A stretch of 64,000 bases of DNA, from NCBI RefSeq assembly GCF_030512175.1, contig NZ_JAULBL010000002.1, positions 1,486,149 to 1,550,148 of the forward strand, read 5' to 3'. The DNA comes from Paeniglutamicibacter sulfureus. Lineage in GTDB: Bacteria > Actinomycetota > Actinomycetes > Actinomycetales > Micrococcaceae. Shown here one piece after another: positions 41,613 to 50,920 of this stretch (positions within the stretch are counted from its first letter, which is position 1; each line of letters opens with the position of its first letter). Below the pieces are notes generated by a model. That model was given only the letters and a program-made list of their open reading frames with translations, was not told the DNA's origin and made no database searches. The position numbers were made by a program, and so were the translations under genes.

Positions 41613-44027
41613 TCAGCGCCCGCGCCCGGCCATCGGATTGGCCAGGGTGCCGGCGTAGATCAGCCCGCCGGACTGGTCGGTGAGATCCAGCATCTGCGCG
41701 TTGTTGCGCAGCTGCAGCCGGTTCAGGCAGGAGAGCTCGAACGACCCGGCAAAGAGCTCCAGGGCGTCGAACGCTTCGGCCGTTTCCGGGTGGCGTTCCC
41801 GGTAGGCCAGCAGCCGCTGCGCCGCGGTGGCCCAGAACGCGCCCTCGGTGCAAACCCCTTCGCGGGCCAGCGCCGGGGCAAGGAAGCGCAGGAAGCAGTC
41901 GACGATGTCGGTGAAGACCACCAGTCTGCGCTCGGACTCGGGGACGGTCGCGCGGATCCGCTCGACCTCCGGCGGCAGCGGTTGCCTGTCCCCGAGGATG
42001 GCGATCTCCTCGGCCAGGTCCTTGTGCAGCACGCGGACGGGCACGGAGTCCTGAAGCACCAGGATGACGTTTTCCCCGTGCGGCATGAACGCCAGGTCGT
42101 AGCGGCACAGGCAATGCACCAGCGGGATGAGGTAGGCGTCGAAGTAGCGGGCGAGCCAGTCGGTGGCTTCGAGTCCCGAGCGGCGGACGTGGGCCGCAGC
42201 CAGCGACGCGCCGGCGGAATCCAGGTGCAGCAGCGAAGCCATGGTGGCCAGCTGCTGGCCGGGCTCGATGAGTCCGGCGGGCGATTCGCGCCAGAGGGCG
42301 GCAAGCATCTTTCGCTGCGGTGTATCCTTCCCTGCCGCCGCGAAGAGCGGGTTGGAATAGCCGACGGCGGCGATCTCGCGCAGCAGCCCCACGTTGCCGT
42401 GGCGCAGCTCCTCGTCGTTTTCGAAGAGCGAGGTGAGCCAGGCGTTGATGGCCGGGGTCGCCTCCATGTAGGCCGCCGAGAGCCCGCGCATGAAGCCCAT
42501 GTTCAGCACCGACAGCGCTGTCTTCACGTAGTGGCGTGCCGGTGCACTGCGGTTGAAGAAGGTGCGGATCGACTGCTGCGGCTGGTAGAGGTCATCCCCG
42601 GCACCCAGGTGCACCAGGTGCCCGCTGGCGACGTCGGCGGCGAAGCTGATCGCGAGCTTGTGTTCCCACTGCCAGGGGTGGATCGGCAACAACAGGAAGT
42701 CGGCAGGATCCAGCCCGCTGCCGGCACAGGACTCGGCGATCCGCGCCCGGAAGCGGGCCAGCTGCCGCGGCCCCAGCTCGGAGAGCAGCAGGGACTCGGC
42801 GTCCAGTCCCGGCAGGGAGCTGTAGCTGGCGCGGGAAGTGTGCGCGGCCAGCCACTGCAGCGCGAGCGCGCCCCCGGTCTCCGGGGCGTAGGACAGGAAG
42901 TCGTTGGCCCCCAGGCCCAGGCGGCCGTTGTTGGCCACGAAGCAGGGGTGCCCCTCGGTCATCGCCGCCTCGGTCCGCTGGAAGTCGCCCACCGCGTCCC
43001 CGGTCCCGGCGGCCAGCTCGGCGGCGCTGGCGGTGGAGTGCAGCTGCTTGTAGCAGTGCGAAGCCAGCGTGCTGCCGATCTCCTCGAGGTACACCGGAAG
43101 CTGCGCCGCGGACAGGCCCAGGGTGTCGCCAAAGGCCAGCACAAAGCCGGCGGCGTCGGGGGCGGAGGGTTCCCCGTTGATGGACACGTGCAGCGAGTCG
43201 GGGTCGATCACCCAGTGCTCGAGCCCGTGCACCGTGGCGGTGAAGCCGTACTCGTGGTTGCCGGCGGCCACCGTCCAGCCTGCGTCCCCGGGCACCGGGT
43301 CGAGCAGTCTTTCGTGGGTGAACTCGGCGATGGCCTTGGCCAGCAGGTGCCGGTTTGCCGTCTCCCAGCGTCCGGGGGACAGGTGCGCCGCTGCGGTGGA
43401 GGGCCGCCCGGTGGCTGCGGCAAAGTCGGCCCGCGTGCAGTGGGACAGCAGGGCGGTCTTGGCCGGGGCCCCGGCTCCGGCGGGCAGCTGGATCCGGGCT
43501 GCCGGACGGAAGCCGAGCCGGGAGTTCAGCGAGTGGACGGCGGTGTTCGCGGCGTCGGGCTCCACCACCACGCGCAGCACCGCGGGGTCGGCGAAGAGGT
43601 GGGCGAGCGCCGCCTCCATGGCAGCGGCGCTGAAGCCCGGCAGCGACCTGCCGTCGCCGGGTCCGGCGAGCAGCAGGTGCATGCCCGCATCCCCGTGCCG
43701 GTGCGCGTAGCGGCCGGCGAGCACCGAGTGCTCCGGGGCGTAGTGCTCCAGCAGGAACACCGGTTCGAGTGCCGCTGACAGGTCCCCGGCGGGCAGCAGG
43801 CCCAGCAGCACGTGGTGGTGGGGATCGGCGTTCAGTTCCCGGTAGGCGCTGCCGACCTCCTGGACGGTGGAGCCGAGCATGCCCCAGTAGCCGGCGCGTT
43901 CGGTGTTGACCCAGCCGTGCAGCAGCTCGGCGTCGGCGGCGGGGTCGAAGCGGCGGAAGCTGAATTCGGTGGCCTCCGGTGCGGTGCGGCGGGCCGCGGG
44001 CAGGACAATGGCCGGGGTGGACATCAT
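41613..44027 (-). CDS. desCD: Fused acyltransferase / NRPS-independent siderophore synthetase
   Basis: 804 residues with two enzymes in one chain. Residues about 20-195 form a GNAT acyltransferase (FSFRRFDPAADAELLHGWV, VVVEPDAANTAVHSLNSRLGF) like DesC/IucB, which acylates N-hydroxy-cadaverine. Residues about 205-800 are an IucA/IucC synthetase like DesD: TEGHPCFVANNGRLG, LLPIHPWQWEHKL, QQSIRTFFN and AFMPHGENVILVLQDSVPVRVLHKDL. DesD condenses the hydroxamate units into desferrioxamine using ATP. ATG 44027 overlaps the desB stop, with GAAGGAG upstream. In Streptomyces these functions are separate genes. Confidence 0.9.
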   Translation of the reverse strand: MMSTPAIVLPAARRTAPEATEFSFRRFDPAADAELLHGWVNTERAGYWGMLGSTVQEVGSAYRELNADPHHHVLLGLLPAGDLSAALEPVFLLEHYAPEHSVLAGRYAHRHGDAGMHLLLAGPGDGRSLPGFSAAAMEAALAHLFADPAVLRVVVEPDAANTAVHSLNSRLGFRPAARIQLPAGAGAPAKTALLSHCTRADFAAATGRPSTAAAHLSPGRWETANRHLLAKAIAEFTHERLLDPVPGDAGWTVAAGNHEYGFTATVHGLEHWVIDPDSLHVSINGEPSAPDAAGFVLAFGDTLGLSAAQLPVYLEEIGSTLASHCYKQLHSTASAAELAAGTGDAVGDFQRTEAAMTEGHPCFVANNGRLGLGANDFLSYAPETGGALALQWLAAHTSRASYSSLPGLDAESLLLSELGPRQLARFRARIAESCAGSGLDPADFLLLPIHPWQWEHKLAISFAADVASGHLVHLGAGDDLYQPQQSIRTFFNRSAPARHYVKTALSVLNMGFMRGLSAAYMEATPAINAWLTSLFENDEELRHGNVGLLREIAAVGYSNPLFAAAGKDTPQRKMLAALWRESPAGLIEPGQQLATMASLLHLDSAGASLAAAHVRRSGLEATDWLARYFDAYLIPLVHCLCRYDLAFMPHGENVILVLQDSVPVRVLHKDLAEEIAILGDRQPLPPEVERIRATVPESERRLVVFTDIVDCFLRFLAPALAREGVCTEGAFWATAAQRLLAYRERHPETAEAFDALELFAGSFELSCLNRLQLRNNAQMLDLTDQSGGLIYAGTLANPMAGRGR

Positions 44028-45367
44028 GCGTGGGCTCCTTCGAGTGTGGGGGTGAGGGGTGCCGGGGAACCGGGGGCGGGGCTGCCGAAGGACTGGAAGC
44101 CGATGCGTTTTTCGACGGCGTAGTGCCCGTGGCCCAGGATCCGGTTGATGATCACCGAGTTGCGGTAGGCGCCCATGCCCAGGTCCGGGGCGGTGAAGCC
44201 GTGGGTATGCAGTTCGGCGTTTTGCACCAACACGTCGGCATCGTCGCTGACGGCGTACCCGCGGTCCACGTCGAGCCGTCCGTCGGGCAGCCGGTTGATG
44301 CGTGCCCCGAGGTCGGCCAGGAACGCCGGCTCGCGGTAGGTGTAGCCGGTGGCCAGCACCAGGGTGTCCGCGACGGTGTCGAAGCCGCCGCCGTCGTCCT
44401 GGTTGCGCAGGTGCAATTGCAGGGCACCGTCCCGGTGCCCCAGGCCTTCGAGCGAGGTCGCCGCGCGCAGGGTGACAGGGGTGTGGCCGGAGACCTGGCG
44501 GCGGTAGAGCATTTCGTGGATTTCATCGATCAAATCCGCGTTGATGCCCTTGTAGAGTCCCTTCTGGCGGGCAGAGAGCGCATCGCGGGTGCCTTGTGGC
44601 AGCCCATGGAAGTGGTCGATGTACTCGGGCGAGGTCATTTCCAGGGTCAGCTTGGTGTATTCGAGCGGGAAGAAGCGCGGGGAGCGGGTCACCCATTCAA
44701 GGTGCTGGTCCGGGCGCAGCGAACCGAGCAGGTCGGCGAAGACCTCCGCGGCACTTTGTCCGCTGCCCACCACCGCGATGCGGGATCCAGAGGCGATGGC
44801 CTCGCGGGCGGAGCGGTAGCCGCTGGTGTGCACCACGGACCCGGAGGCCAGCACGCATTCGGGCACGGATGCGGGCACATAGGGGACGGTCCCGGTGCCG
44901 AGCACCAGGCGCCGGGTGCGCACGGTGTGCACCCCCTCGGCGTTGTGCACGTCGAGTTCGTACACCCCGTTCGCGTGGCGGGCGGCGGCGACGTGGGCGC
45001 CGAAACGCACCGAGGGCAGGCGCGCGGCCGCCCAACGCAGGTAGTTGTTGTACTCCTCGCGCAGCGGGTAGAAGTTCTCGCGGATGTAGAACGGGTAGAG
45101 GCGTCCGGTGTCCTTGAGGTGGTTCAAGAAGGAGAGCGGGTGGGAGGGATCGGCCATGGTGACCAGGTCGGCCATGAAGGGCACCTGCAGGTGGGTGCCC
45201 TCAAGCATCATGCCCGGGTGCCAGGCGAACTCCTCGGAGCTCTCGAGCACCAACACGTCGAGTCCGGGCACGGGGTTGGCCAGCGCGGCGAAGCCGAGGT
45301 TGAAGGGCCCGGCGCCGATGCCGACGGCGTCGTAAATGCGGGTGGTGTCGAAGAGTTCGTTACTCAT
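44024..45367 (-). CDS. desB: Cadaverine/lysine N-monooxygenase of siderophore synthesis
   Basis: 447 residues, a flavin-dependent N-hydroxylating monooxygenase. The FAD-binding motif is AVGIGAGPFNLGFAAL (about 14-29). The region FAWHPGMMLEGTHLQVPFMADLVTMADP is the signature of IucD/DesB enzymes. The NADPH-binding motif is IAVVGSGQSAAEVFADLLG near residue 200, and ATGY is near 345. It hydroxylates the terminal amine of cadaverine formed by DesA. ATG 45367 overlaps the desA stop as ATGA, and the stop overlaps the desCD start in the same way. Confidence 0.93.
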   Translation of the reverse strand: MSNELFDTTRIYDAVGIGAGPFNLGFAALANPVPGLDVLVLESSEEFAWHPGMMLEGTHLQVPFMADLVTMADPSHPLSFLNHLKDTGRLYPFYIRENFYPLREEYNNYLRWAAARLPSVRFGAHVAAARHANGVYELDVHNAEGVHTVRTRRLVLGTGTVPYVPASVPECVLASGSVVHTSGYRSAREAIASGSRIAVVGSGQSAAEVFADLLGSLRPDQHLEWVTRSPRFFPLEYTKLTLEMTSPEYIDHFHGLPQGTRDALSARQKGLYKGINADLIDEIHEMLYRRQVSGHTPVTLRAATSLEGLGHRDGALQLHLRNQDDGGGFDTVADTLVLATGYTYREPAFLADLGARINRLPDGRLDVDRGYAVSDDADVLVQNAELHTHGFTAPDLGMGAYRNSVIINRILGHGHYAVEKRIGFQSFGSPAPGSPAPLTPTLEGAHA

Positions 45368-46893
45368 GCCTGCACCTGGCCCAGGGTGCGCTCGCCGGAG
45401 ATCCGGCGGCCGTGGGCGACGATGGCCTCCAGGATGGCGGCGACGTCTCCGATGCCGGTCTGCGGGTTCAGCAGCGTGAGCTTGAGGTGGCGGACCCCCT
45501 CGATGGTGGTGGCAGCGACCATGGCCTCCCCGGATTCGTAGAGCGCCCTGCGGATTTCGTTGGCCAGCGGTTCGAGGTCCCCGTCGGGCACGGGAAGGGC
45601 AGGAACATAGCGGAAGACGACGGTGCTGAGCTGGACCTCTGCGGCGAGCTCGAGTTCGGGGTGCTCCTTCACCAGGGTGCCGGCCGCTGCGGCCAGGTCC
45701 ATCACGGTGTCGAACATCGTCCCGAGGGCCTCGGCGCCGATCGAGCGCAGCGTGACCCAGAGCTTCAGCGCGTCGAAGCGCCGCGTGGTGGCCAGGGACT
45801 TGTCGACCTGGTTGGGTGCGCGCCCGGCCTCGGCGGCAGGGTTCAGGTACTCGGCGTGGTGCGATACCAGGGCGAGCCTGGCACGGTCGCGGACGAGGAT
45901 CGCGCTGGAGCCGATGGGCTGGAAGAAGGACTTGTGGAAATCCACTGTCACCGAGTCGGCGGCCTCGATTCCGGCGAGCAGTCCACGGTGGCGCGGGGAT
46001 CCGAGCAACCCGCAGCCGTAGGCGGCATCGACGTGGAACCAGGCCCCGTATTCGGCGGCCAGGGCCCCGATGCCCGGCAGCGGGTCGATGGCCCCGAAAT
46101 CGGTGGTGCCCGCGGTGGCCACGATGGCCAGCGCATGCAACCCTGCCGCGCGGTCGGCGGCCAGGGCGGCCTGAAGCGCCACGGCATCCATCCGGTGGAG
46201 GCCATCGACGGGAACTGCAACAACTGCCTCGGCGCCCAGCCCCAACAGGGACGCGGAGGTGGAGATGCTGAAGTGGCTGTCCGCAGAGGCGTAGATGCGC
46301 AGCCCGGCAAGGCGTTCGGGCAGGCTTCCGGGTTTGCCGGCAACCGCCGTGTTGCGGGCCAGCAGCATCGCCTGCAGGTTCGAGGCGGTGCCGCCGCTGG
46401 TGAAGACCCCGTCGGCGTCCGGGCCGAGCCCGGCAAGATCCGCGGCCCAATCGATGAGCCGCTGTTCAATGAGCGTGGCGCCGGCGCTTTGGTCCCAGGT
46501 GTCCATCGAGGTGTTCACCGTGGTGACCAGGGCCTCGGCGGCGATGGCGGGCAGCGCCACGGGGCAGTTCAGGTGCGCGGCGTAGCGCGGGTGGTGGAAA
46601 TAGACCGCGTCGCGCAGGTACAGCTCGGTGGCTTCCTCCAGTGCGGCGGCGGTGTTGCCCAGCGGGGTGCGCAGGTCCACCGCGTCGAGCCGGGCGCGCA
46701 GCGCGGCCGGGCCGGGGCCGGTGGTCGGCCCCGCGGCGGCGGCGATGGATCGGGCCGCGAGCCTTGCGGCGGCGCCGAATTCCTCGGCCATGCGTTCGGC
46801 AGTGTCAGTGCCGAGCAGATGGTCGGCGGCGGTGCCCGCAAGGGATCGCGTGGGGGTGGACAGGGTTTGCGCCAGGGGACGTTGGGGCGTCAT
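45364..46893 (-). CDS. desA: PLP-dependent lysine decarboxylase of siderophore synthesis
   Basis: 509 residues, a group II PLP decarboxylase. The phosphate-binding region is FTSGGTASNLQAMLLARN, the substrate-stacking His is in SADSHFSI, and the PLP Asp lies in WFHVDAAYGCG. The Schiff-base Lys is in TVDFHKSFFQPIGSS. DesA-type enzymes convert lysine to cadaverine, the building block of desferrioxamines; other decarboxylases of this family use diaminobutyrate, so the assignment rests on the operon. ATG 46893 follows AAAGGAG. The operon is preceded by an iron box. Confidence 0.9.
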   Translation of the reverse strand: MTPQRPLAQTLSTPTRSLAGTAADHLLGTDTAERMAEEFGAAARLAARSIAAAAGPTTGPGPAALRARLDAVDLRTPLGNTAAALEEATELYLRDAVYFHHPRYAAHLNCPVALPAIAAEALVTTVNTSMDTWDQSAGATLIEQRLIDWAADLAGLGPDADGVFTSGGTASNLQAMLLARNTAVAGKPGSLPERLAGLRIYASADSHFSISTSASLLGLGAEAVVAVPVDGLHRMDAVALQAALAADRAAGLHALAIVATAGTTDFGAIDPLPGIGALAAEYGAWFHVDAAYGCGLLGSPRHRGLLAGIEAADSVTVDFHKSFFQPIGSSAILVRDRARLALVSHHAEYLNPAAEAGRAPNQVDKSLATTRRFDALKLWVTLRSIGAEALGTMFDTVMDLAAAAGTLVKEHPELELAAEVQLSTVVFRYVPALPVPDGDLEPLANEIRRALYESGEAMVAATTIEGVRHLKLTLLNPQTGIGDVAAILEAIVAHGRRISGERTLGQVQA

Positions 46894-47380
46894 GGGGCTC
46901 CTTTGATATCGGGGGAATGCCACGAGATGGTAAGCAAAGGTTATGCTTGCCTAACTCGTACCGAGATATTAAAGGCATGGGCGAGGGCTCTAATACAAAT
47001 TAAGTTCAATAAACAACCAATAAAGACCTAGTCGGACGGACAATAGTGCCCGTCCCACCAAGTCGTACCCGCAATGGACCGCGGGGAAGGTTTGGGTGCG
47101 CGTCACACTTCGCAAAGTCGGTCTTGTGCCGGTAGCCGTTCTGGCCCTGGCCGGGCATGGAGTGTGTGTACGCGGGCGGATTTCCCGGACGCGGGACGGT
47201 CCGTTCGTCCCAAGCCGCGAACCTCAGCTCCCGGCCGGTGAATCCTGCTCCGACGACGTGAGTTCGGCACCGGGGCACGCCTGAGATGACAATATGGGGA
47301 TGCGGGGGATCGCGCGCGTTCTCCTACGCCGACTGAGAATTCACTTGTGCCTGCGGACCAGTGGGTCGTTGACTCGAAGA
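46894..47380. other. Region between desA and the divergent reductase gene
   Basis: No gene is visible. The desA end carries the iron box and promoter. The remaining 400 bases contain short AT-rich stretches around 46992-47028, possibly promoter sequence, and no ORF with a credible start or composition. Confidence 0.4.
46936..46954. promoter_or_regulatory. DtxR/IdeR iron box upstream of desA
   Basis: AAAGGTTATGCTTGCCTAA matches the consensus TTAGGTTAGGCTAACCTAA at 14 of 19 positions, including AGGTTA and CCTAA. On the minus strand it overlaps a TTAGGC -35-like and TACCAT -10-like pair 16 bases apart, so an iron-loaded repressor bound here would block desA transcription. Confidence 0.75.
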
Positions 47381-48397
47381 ATGACTAATATTTTGCTGCT
47401 GGGTGGCACTGGTTGGCTGGGAAAAACGCTCAGTGGTCTCGCCTTGGACAGGGGTCACCAAGTCACGGCGCTCGCACGTGGGACCGACCCCTTTGTCGAG
47501 GGTGTCGACGCGGTCTTTTCCGACCGCGCCATGTCCGAAGCCTATGCCCGGGTGGAGCACCACGACTGGGATCTGGTGGTTGAGCTGACTTCTTCGCCGC
47601 GGTTTGCGCGCGCTGCAATCAAGCGGCTTGGCGGCAAGGCACGCAACTGGGTTTTCGTTTCCTCGTGCTCGGTGTACGCCGAGCAATCCGAGGCCGGTGC
47701 CGACGAGAGTGCCGATGTTCTCAAGCCCCTCGATGCCGACGACGAGGAAGCCGAATCGGATTATGGCCGGGCCAAGTCTGCGTGCGAGAGCTTGAGCCTG
47801 CAAACCCGCGCAGGCCGGACGCTCGTGGTCCGTCCGGGCTTGATCGGCGGTCCGGGAGACCCGAGCGGCCGCAGCAGCTATTGGCCGCTGCGTTTTGCCG
47901 AGTCGCGGGATCCCGTGCTGGTCCCGGCCGACCCGGACGGGCTGCAATGGGTGCAGGTCATCGACGTGCGCGACCTGGCGGCATTCATTCTTGACGCCGG
48001 ATTGGCCGGGCACCATGGATACGTCAATGCCGTGGGAGCACAATACCAGCTGGTCCAGGTCCTGCAGCTGGCCCGGGACGCCGCCGCGTCCGCCGGCGCA
48101 GCCGGGACAACCAAGGACGGGCACACGCTCCACGGATACGACCTGGCACGGGTGGCCACGGATCGGGTGAATCCCTGGGCAGGTCCCAAGTCGTTGCCGT
48201 TGGTGCTGCCGCCGGGAACCGAACACGAGGGCTTTGCGCGACGATCGGACGCCCGTGCACTGGCCATGGGCCTTCACCGACGCAGCCTGCGCGAGAGCTT
48301 TGAGGACATTGTACGCGCGGACGATGGCGGTGGGATCCGATCGCTGCGCTTGGGCCTGAGCGCGGAGGAAGAGTCGGCGCTCATCGCCGGCCGATGA
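47381..48397 (+). CDS. NAD-dependent epimerase/reductase family protein
   Basis: 338 residues, an extended short-chain dehydrogenase. The dinucleotide motif is ILLLGGTGWLGKTLSGLAL (residues 4-22). FVSSCSVYAEQS and ESDYGRAKSACE provide the Ser/Tyr/Lys active-site pattern (YxxxK), and VVRPGLIGGPGDPSGR is the downstream substrate region. It resembles isoflavone-reductase-like or sugar-nucleotide epimerase-like proteins, with no firm substrate. ATG 47381 was chosen where conservation begins; the ribosome binding site is weak (GAAGA). It is monocistronic, with more than 200 bases on each side. Confidence 0.78.
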   Translation: MTNILLLGGTGWLGKTLSGLALDRGHQVTALARGTDPFVEGVDAVFSDRAMSEAYARVEHHDWDLVVELTSSPRFARAAIKRLGGKARNWVFVSSCSVYAEQSEAGADESADVLKPLDADDEEAESDYGRAKSACESLSLQTRAGRTLVVRPGLIGGPGDPSGRSSYWPLRFAESRDPVLVPADPDGLQWVQVIDVRDLAAFILDAGLAGHHGYVNAVGAQYQLVQVLQLARDAAASAGAAGTTKDGHTLHGYDLARVATDRVNPWAGPKSLPLVLPPGTEHEGFARRSDARALAMGLHRRSLRESFEDIVRADDGGGIRSLRLGLSAEEESALIAGR

Positions 48398-48576
48398 CCC
48401 CCGGGGCGCACACTTGATCGCCAGCAGGGCATTTGACAGCCGGCGATGCCGGGCCGCACGATTGAAGTGTCCCATTGTCGACGTCAGGACCACGACGTGT
48501 TGCCAGTTCTCGCCTTCGCCTAAACGCGCCAAGGAAACGCCATAACCTCCACTGCCCAACGGGGAAGTCTGAGGAA

Positions 48577-48648
48577 ATGGTGAAGTTTCGACGCTTCCTT
48601 CGTCGAATCGAGAACCACCATGCAGCACCCAACCCCCATCGTCATTGA
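48577..48648 (+). other. Upstream ORF overlapping the ABC-F start
   Basis: GGGGAAG at 48561-48567 and GAGGAA at 48571-48576 precede ATG 48577, which opens a 23-codon ORF beginning MVKFRRFLRRIENHH. It ends at TGA 48646-48648, 27 bases inside the ABC-F gene in another frame. Antibiotic-resistance ABC-F genes are often controlled by such leader ORFs; that role is inferred. Confidence 0.45.
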
Positions 48649-50284
48649 CCGCCTCGGCTTTTCCTGGCCAAATGGCGGAACAGTTTTCGACGATGTCTCA
48701 ACGACATTCATGCGAGGGACCACGGGCCTGATCGGACCCAACGGCTCAGGCAAGTCCACGCTGCTGCGGCTGATCGCCGGGGAGCTCGAACCCACCCGCG
48801 GCACCATCCACACGGACGCACGGTTGTCCTACCTTGCGCAGGACATTGTGCTGGACACCAAGCGCAGTGTCGCAAGCCTGATGGGCATCACCGACACCCT
48901 GGCTGCGCTCCACCGCATCCTGGACAACACCAGCGAAGACCTGGCCCGGGACATGGACCTGGTCGGCAACGACTGGGATCTTGAGGAACGGTCCGCGGCC
49001 CTGCTGGACGGCTACCTGAACTCAGCGGTCACCCCCGAATTCCTGCAACGCACCGTAGGCAACCTCTCCGGCGGGGAAACCATGGCAGTTGCGCTTGCCG
49101 GCATCGAAATCCGCGGTGGCGGAATCACCTTGCTCGACGAGCCGACCAACAACCTTGACCGGGCCGCCCGCCACCGGCTCTACGACATGGTGGGTCAATT
49201 CGCCGGGACCATGCTGGTTTCCACCCACGACAAGACCCTGTTGAAGATGCTCGATTCCCTGGCGGAGCTGCGTCCGGTCAACGTGCGTGCCCTGCGTGCC
49301 GAGAAAATAGATCTCGTGCGCTTCGGGGACTGGGATTCCAGGGAAGAGTCGCTGGGTCACGAACGTGACAGCGCGGAACGGTTGCTCGCCGATGCCCGAC
49401 GCAAGCTCGCGGTTGAGAAACGGCAGAGCCGCGAGGCGGAGACCAAGATTGCCCGGCGGTCCAAACAAGGGCAAAAGGCTGCGGAGTCCATGCCAAAGAT
49501 CCTGGCCAACGCCCTGCGCAACAAGGCCGAGGTCTCGGCGGCAAAGAACCGAGGCATCATGAAGTCGCACGAGGCCGACGCGCGCGCGGAATTCGAAGAT
49601 GCCCGCAACAGGCTGCCGGTGGAATTGAGGATCGGAATCGATTTGCCCCGGACCCGCGTCCCCGCCGGACGCAGCGTATTCGAATCACCGGTTGCCGAAA
49701 TCTCCCGAGGTATCGTGCTCGAACACGGCGAGCCCCTGACCGGAGACTCGGTACTTGGAATCTGGGGCCCGGAACGCATTGCCCTTTTCGGAGGCAACGG
49801 GGTAGGGAAGACCACGTTGATGGACGCGTTGGCGATGCGATCGAGGGTGCCGGTCGGATTCCTGCGCCAGAGGCTTTCAGCCGCCGAAGAGCAGGATTGG
49901 GCAGGGCTCAGGAACGGAATGAGCATGCTGGAGAACCTCCGGCTTGCGGCTCCGGGCGTGGAACCGGGGATCCTGCGGGAACAACTGGCGGCGTTTCATT
50001 TCCGCGGCAGCAGGGTCGATGAGCCGGTGTCCCAGTTGTCGGGCGGCGAGAGGTTTCGAGTCGCGCTGGCGATGATCTTACTGGCCAATCCCGCGCCGCA
50101 ATTGCTGCTGCTCGACGAGCCAACGAACAACCTGGACATGGTCACCGTTGAGCAGCTGCTGTCGGCCCTGGAGTCATACGGCGGCGCCATGGTTGTGGCC
50201 AGCCACGACGAGGATTTCCTCGCCGCGCTGGCCACGGACCGTGAGTGGGAAATGCGGCGCGGTGCTATGTCGCCGGGCGCATGA
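48620..50284 (+). CDS. ABC-F family ATP-binding protein
   Basis: 554 residues with two ABC domains and no membrane segment. Domain 1 has Walker A GPNGSGKST (about 38-46), signature NLSGGE and Walker B GITLLDEPTNNLD. Domain 2 has GGNGVGKTT, QLSGGE and LLLLDEPTNNLD. A charged linker of about 90 residues (KIDLVRFGDWDSREE to FEDARNRL) corresponds to the P-site tRNA interaction motif. ABC-F proteins act on the ribosome, either as translation factors or to displace antibiotics; which applies is unknown. ATG 48620 has a poor ribosome binding site, and an overlapping upstream ORF suggests regulated translation. Its 3' end overlaps the next, convergent gene by 20 bases. Confidence 0.9.
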   Translation: MQHPTPIVIDRLGFSWPNGGTVFDDVSTTFMRGTTGLIGPNGSGKSTLLRLIAGELEPTRGTIHTDARLSYLAQDIVLDTKRSVASLMGITDTLAALHRILDNTSEDLARDMDLVGNDWDLEERSAALLDGYLNSAVTPEFLQRTVGNLSGGETMAVALAGIEIRGGGITLLDEPTNNLDRAARHRLYDMVGQFAGTMLVSTHDKTLLKMLDSLAELRPVNVRALRAEKIDLVRFGDWDSREESLGHERDSAERLLADARRKLAVEKRQSREAETKIARRSKQGQKAAESMPKILANALRNKAEVSAAKNRGIMKSHEADARAEFEDARNRLPVELRIGIDLPRTRVPAGRSVFESPVAEISRGIVLEHGEPLTGDSVLGIWGPERIALFGGNGVGKTTLMDALAMRSRVPVGFLRQRLSAAEEQDWAGLRNGMSMLENLRLAAPGVEPGILREQLAAFHFRGSRVDEPVSQLSGGERFRVALAMILLANPAPQLLLLDEPTNNLDMVTVEQLLSALESYGGAMVVASHDEDFLAALATDREWEMRRGAMSPGA

Positions 50285-50693
50285 CCTTTCTGGTGCTTGG
50301 CACATGCGCAGGAGCATGGGCGACAGCGCGGGCTCCGAGCTCCGCCAGCGCGATGATGGCAAAGGCGTTGATTCCGTGAAGCAATCCAACCAGGGGAGCG
50401 CCGAATGCGACGAAGGCCAGCGTGATCTGGACGGCCACGGCCAAGAGGAGCCACAATGCCCATTTCAGGCCGGCATGGGCCAGCAACGCGATGACCAACA
50501 GCGCCAGCACGAGAACCGGGGCTGCGTACATCCCGATCATGCCGTGCATTATTCCGGCCAGTGGCGGGCCTTCGGGAACATCTCCGGCAGTCAGCATGTT
50601 GATGACGTCAAATGTTCCCCAGGCGATGAGGGCCGCCTGAAGCACTACGGCGGCGGCAATGATGTGAGCAACAACCTTGTATGCGGTTCTCAA
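50265..50693 (-). CDS. Small four-helix membrane protein, possibly DUF6220
   Basis: 142 residues with four hydrophobic segments (VVAHIIAAAVVLQAALIAWG, YAAPVLVLALLVIALLAHAG, WALWLLLAVAVQITLAFVAF and LLHGINAFAIIALAELGA). Conserved-looking His residues (VAHII, MHGMIG, LLHGINA) sit at helix ends and resemble DUF6220 membrane proteins; this assignment is tentative. Start TTG 50693 was chosen because AAAGGAC is well spaced; other in-frame starts lie upstream without support. The 3' end overlaps the ABC-F gene on the opposite strand by 20 bases, with no terminator between. Confidence 0.6.
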   Translation of the reverse strand: MRTAYKVVAHIIAAAVVLQAALIAWGTFDVINMLTAGDVPEGPPLAGIMHGMIGMYAAPVLVLALLVIALLAHAGLKWALWLLLAVAVQITLAFVAFGAPLVGLLHGINAFAIIALAELGARAVAHAPAHVPSTRKVMRPAT

Positions 50694-50920
50694 GGTGAAT
50701 GTCCTTTCTGGAAATTGCTCAAGGTAATTCAGTAAGAAGGCCAGTAGTGGCCACGTGGCCACGCTTTCACCAGGTAGGTGCGAGAATGATCGTTACGTTC
50801 GTGCGGCCCAAGCAGTTTGTGGGCCAACCATAGCCCGCATGTCGGGCGGAAACCAGCACAGTCGACGTACCAATTGGACTCAACGGTCCTTGGTCCGAGA
50901 ACGCGAGCGACACCCGGGAA

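Noticed and set aside
41502-43778. Plus-strand ORF of 758 codons opposite desCD
   Set aside because: The minus strand encodes clear GNAT and IucA/IucC motifs; the plus-strand product is low-complexity and unlike any protein.
45412-47031. Plus-strand ORF of 539 codons opposite desA
   Set aside because: desA has a complete PLP decarboxylase sequence; the opposite ORF is a composition artefact that runs through the iron box.
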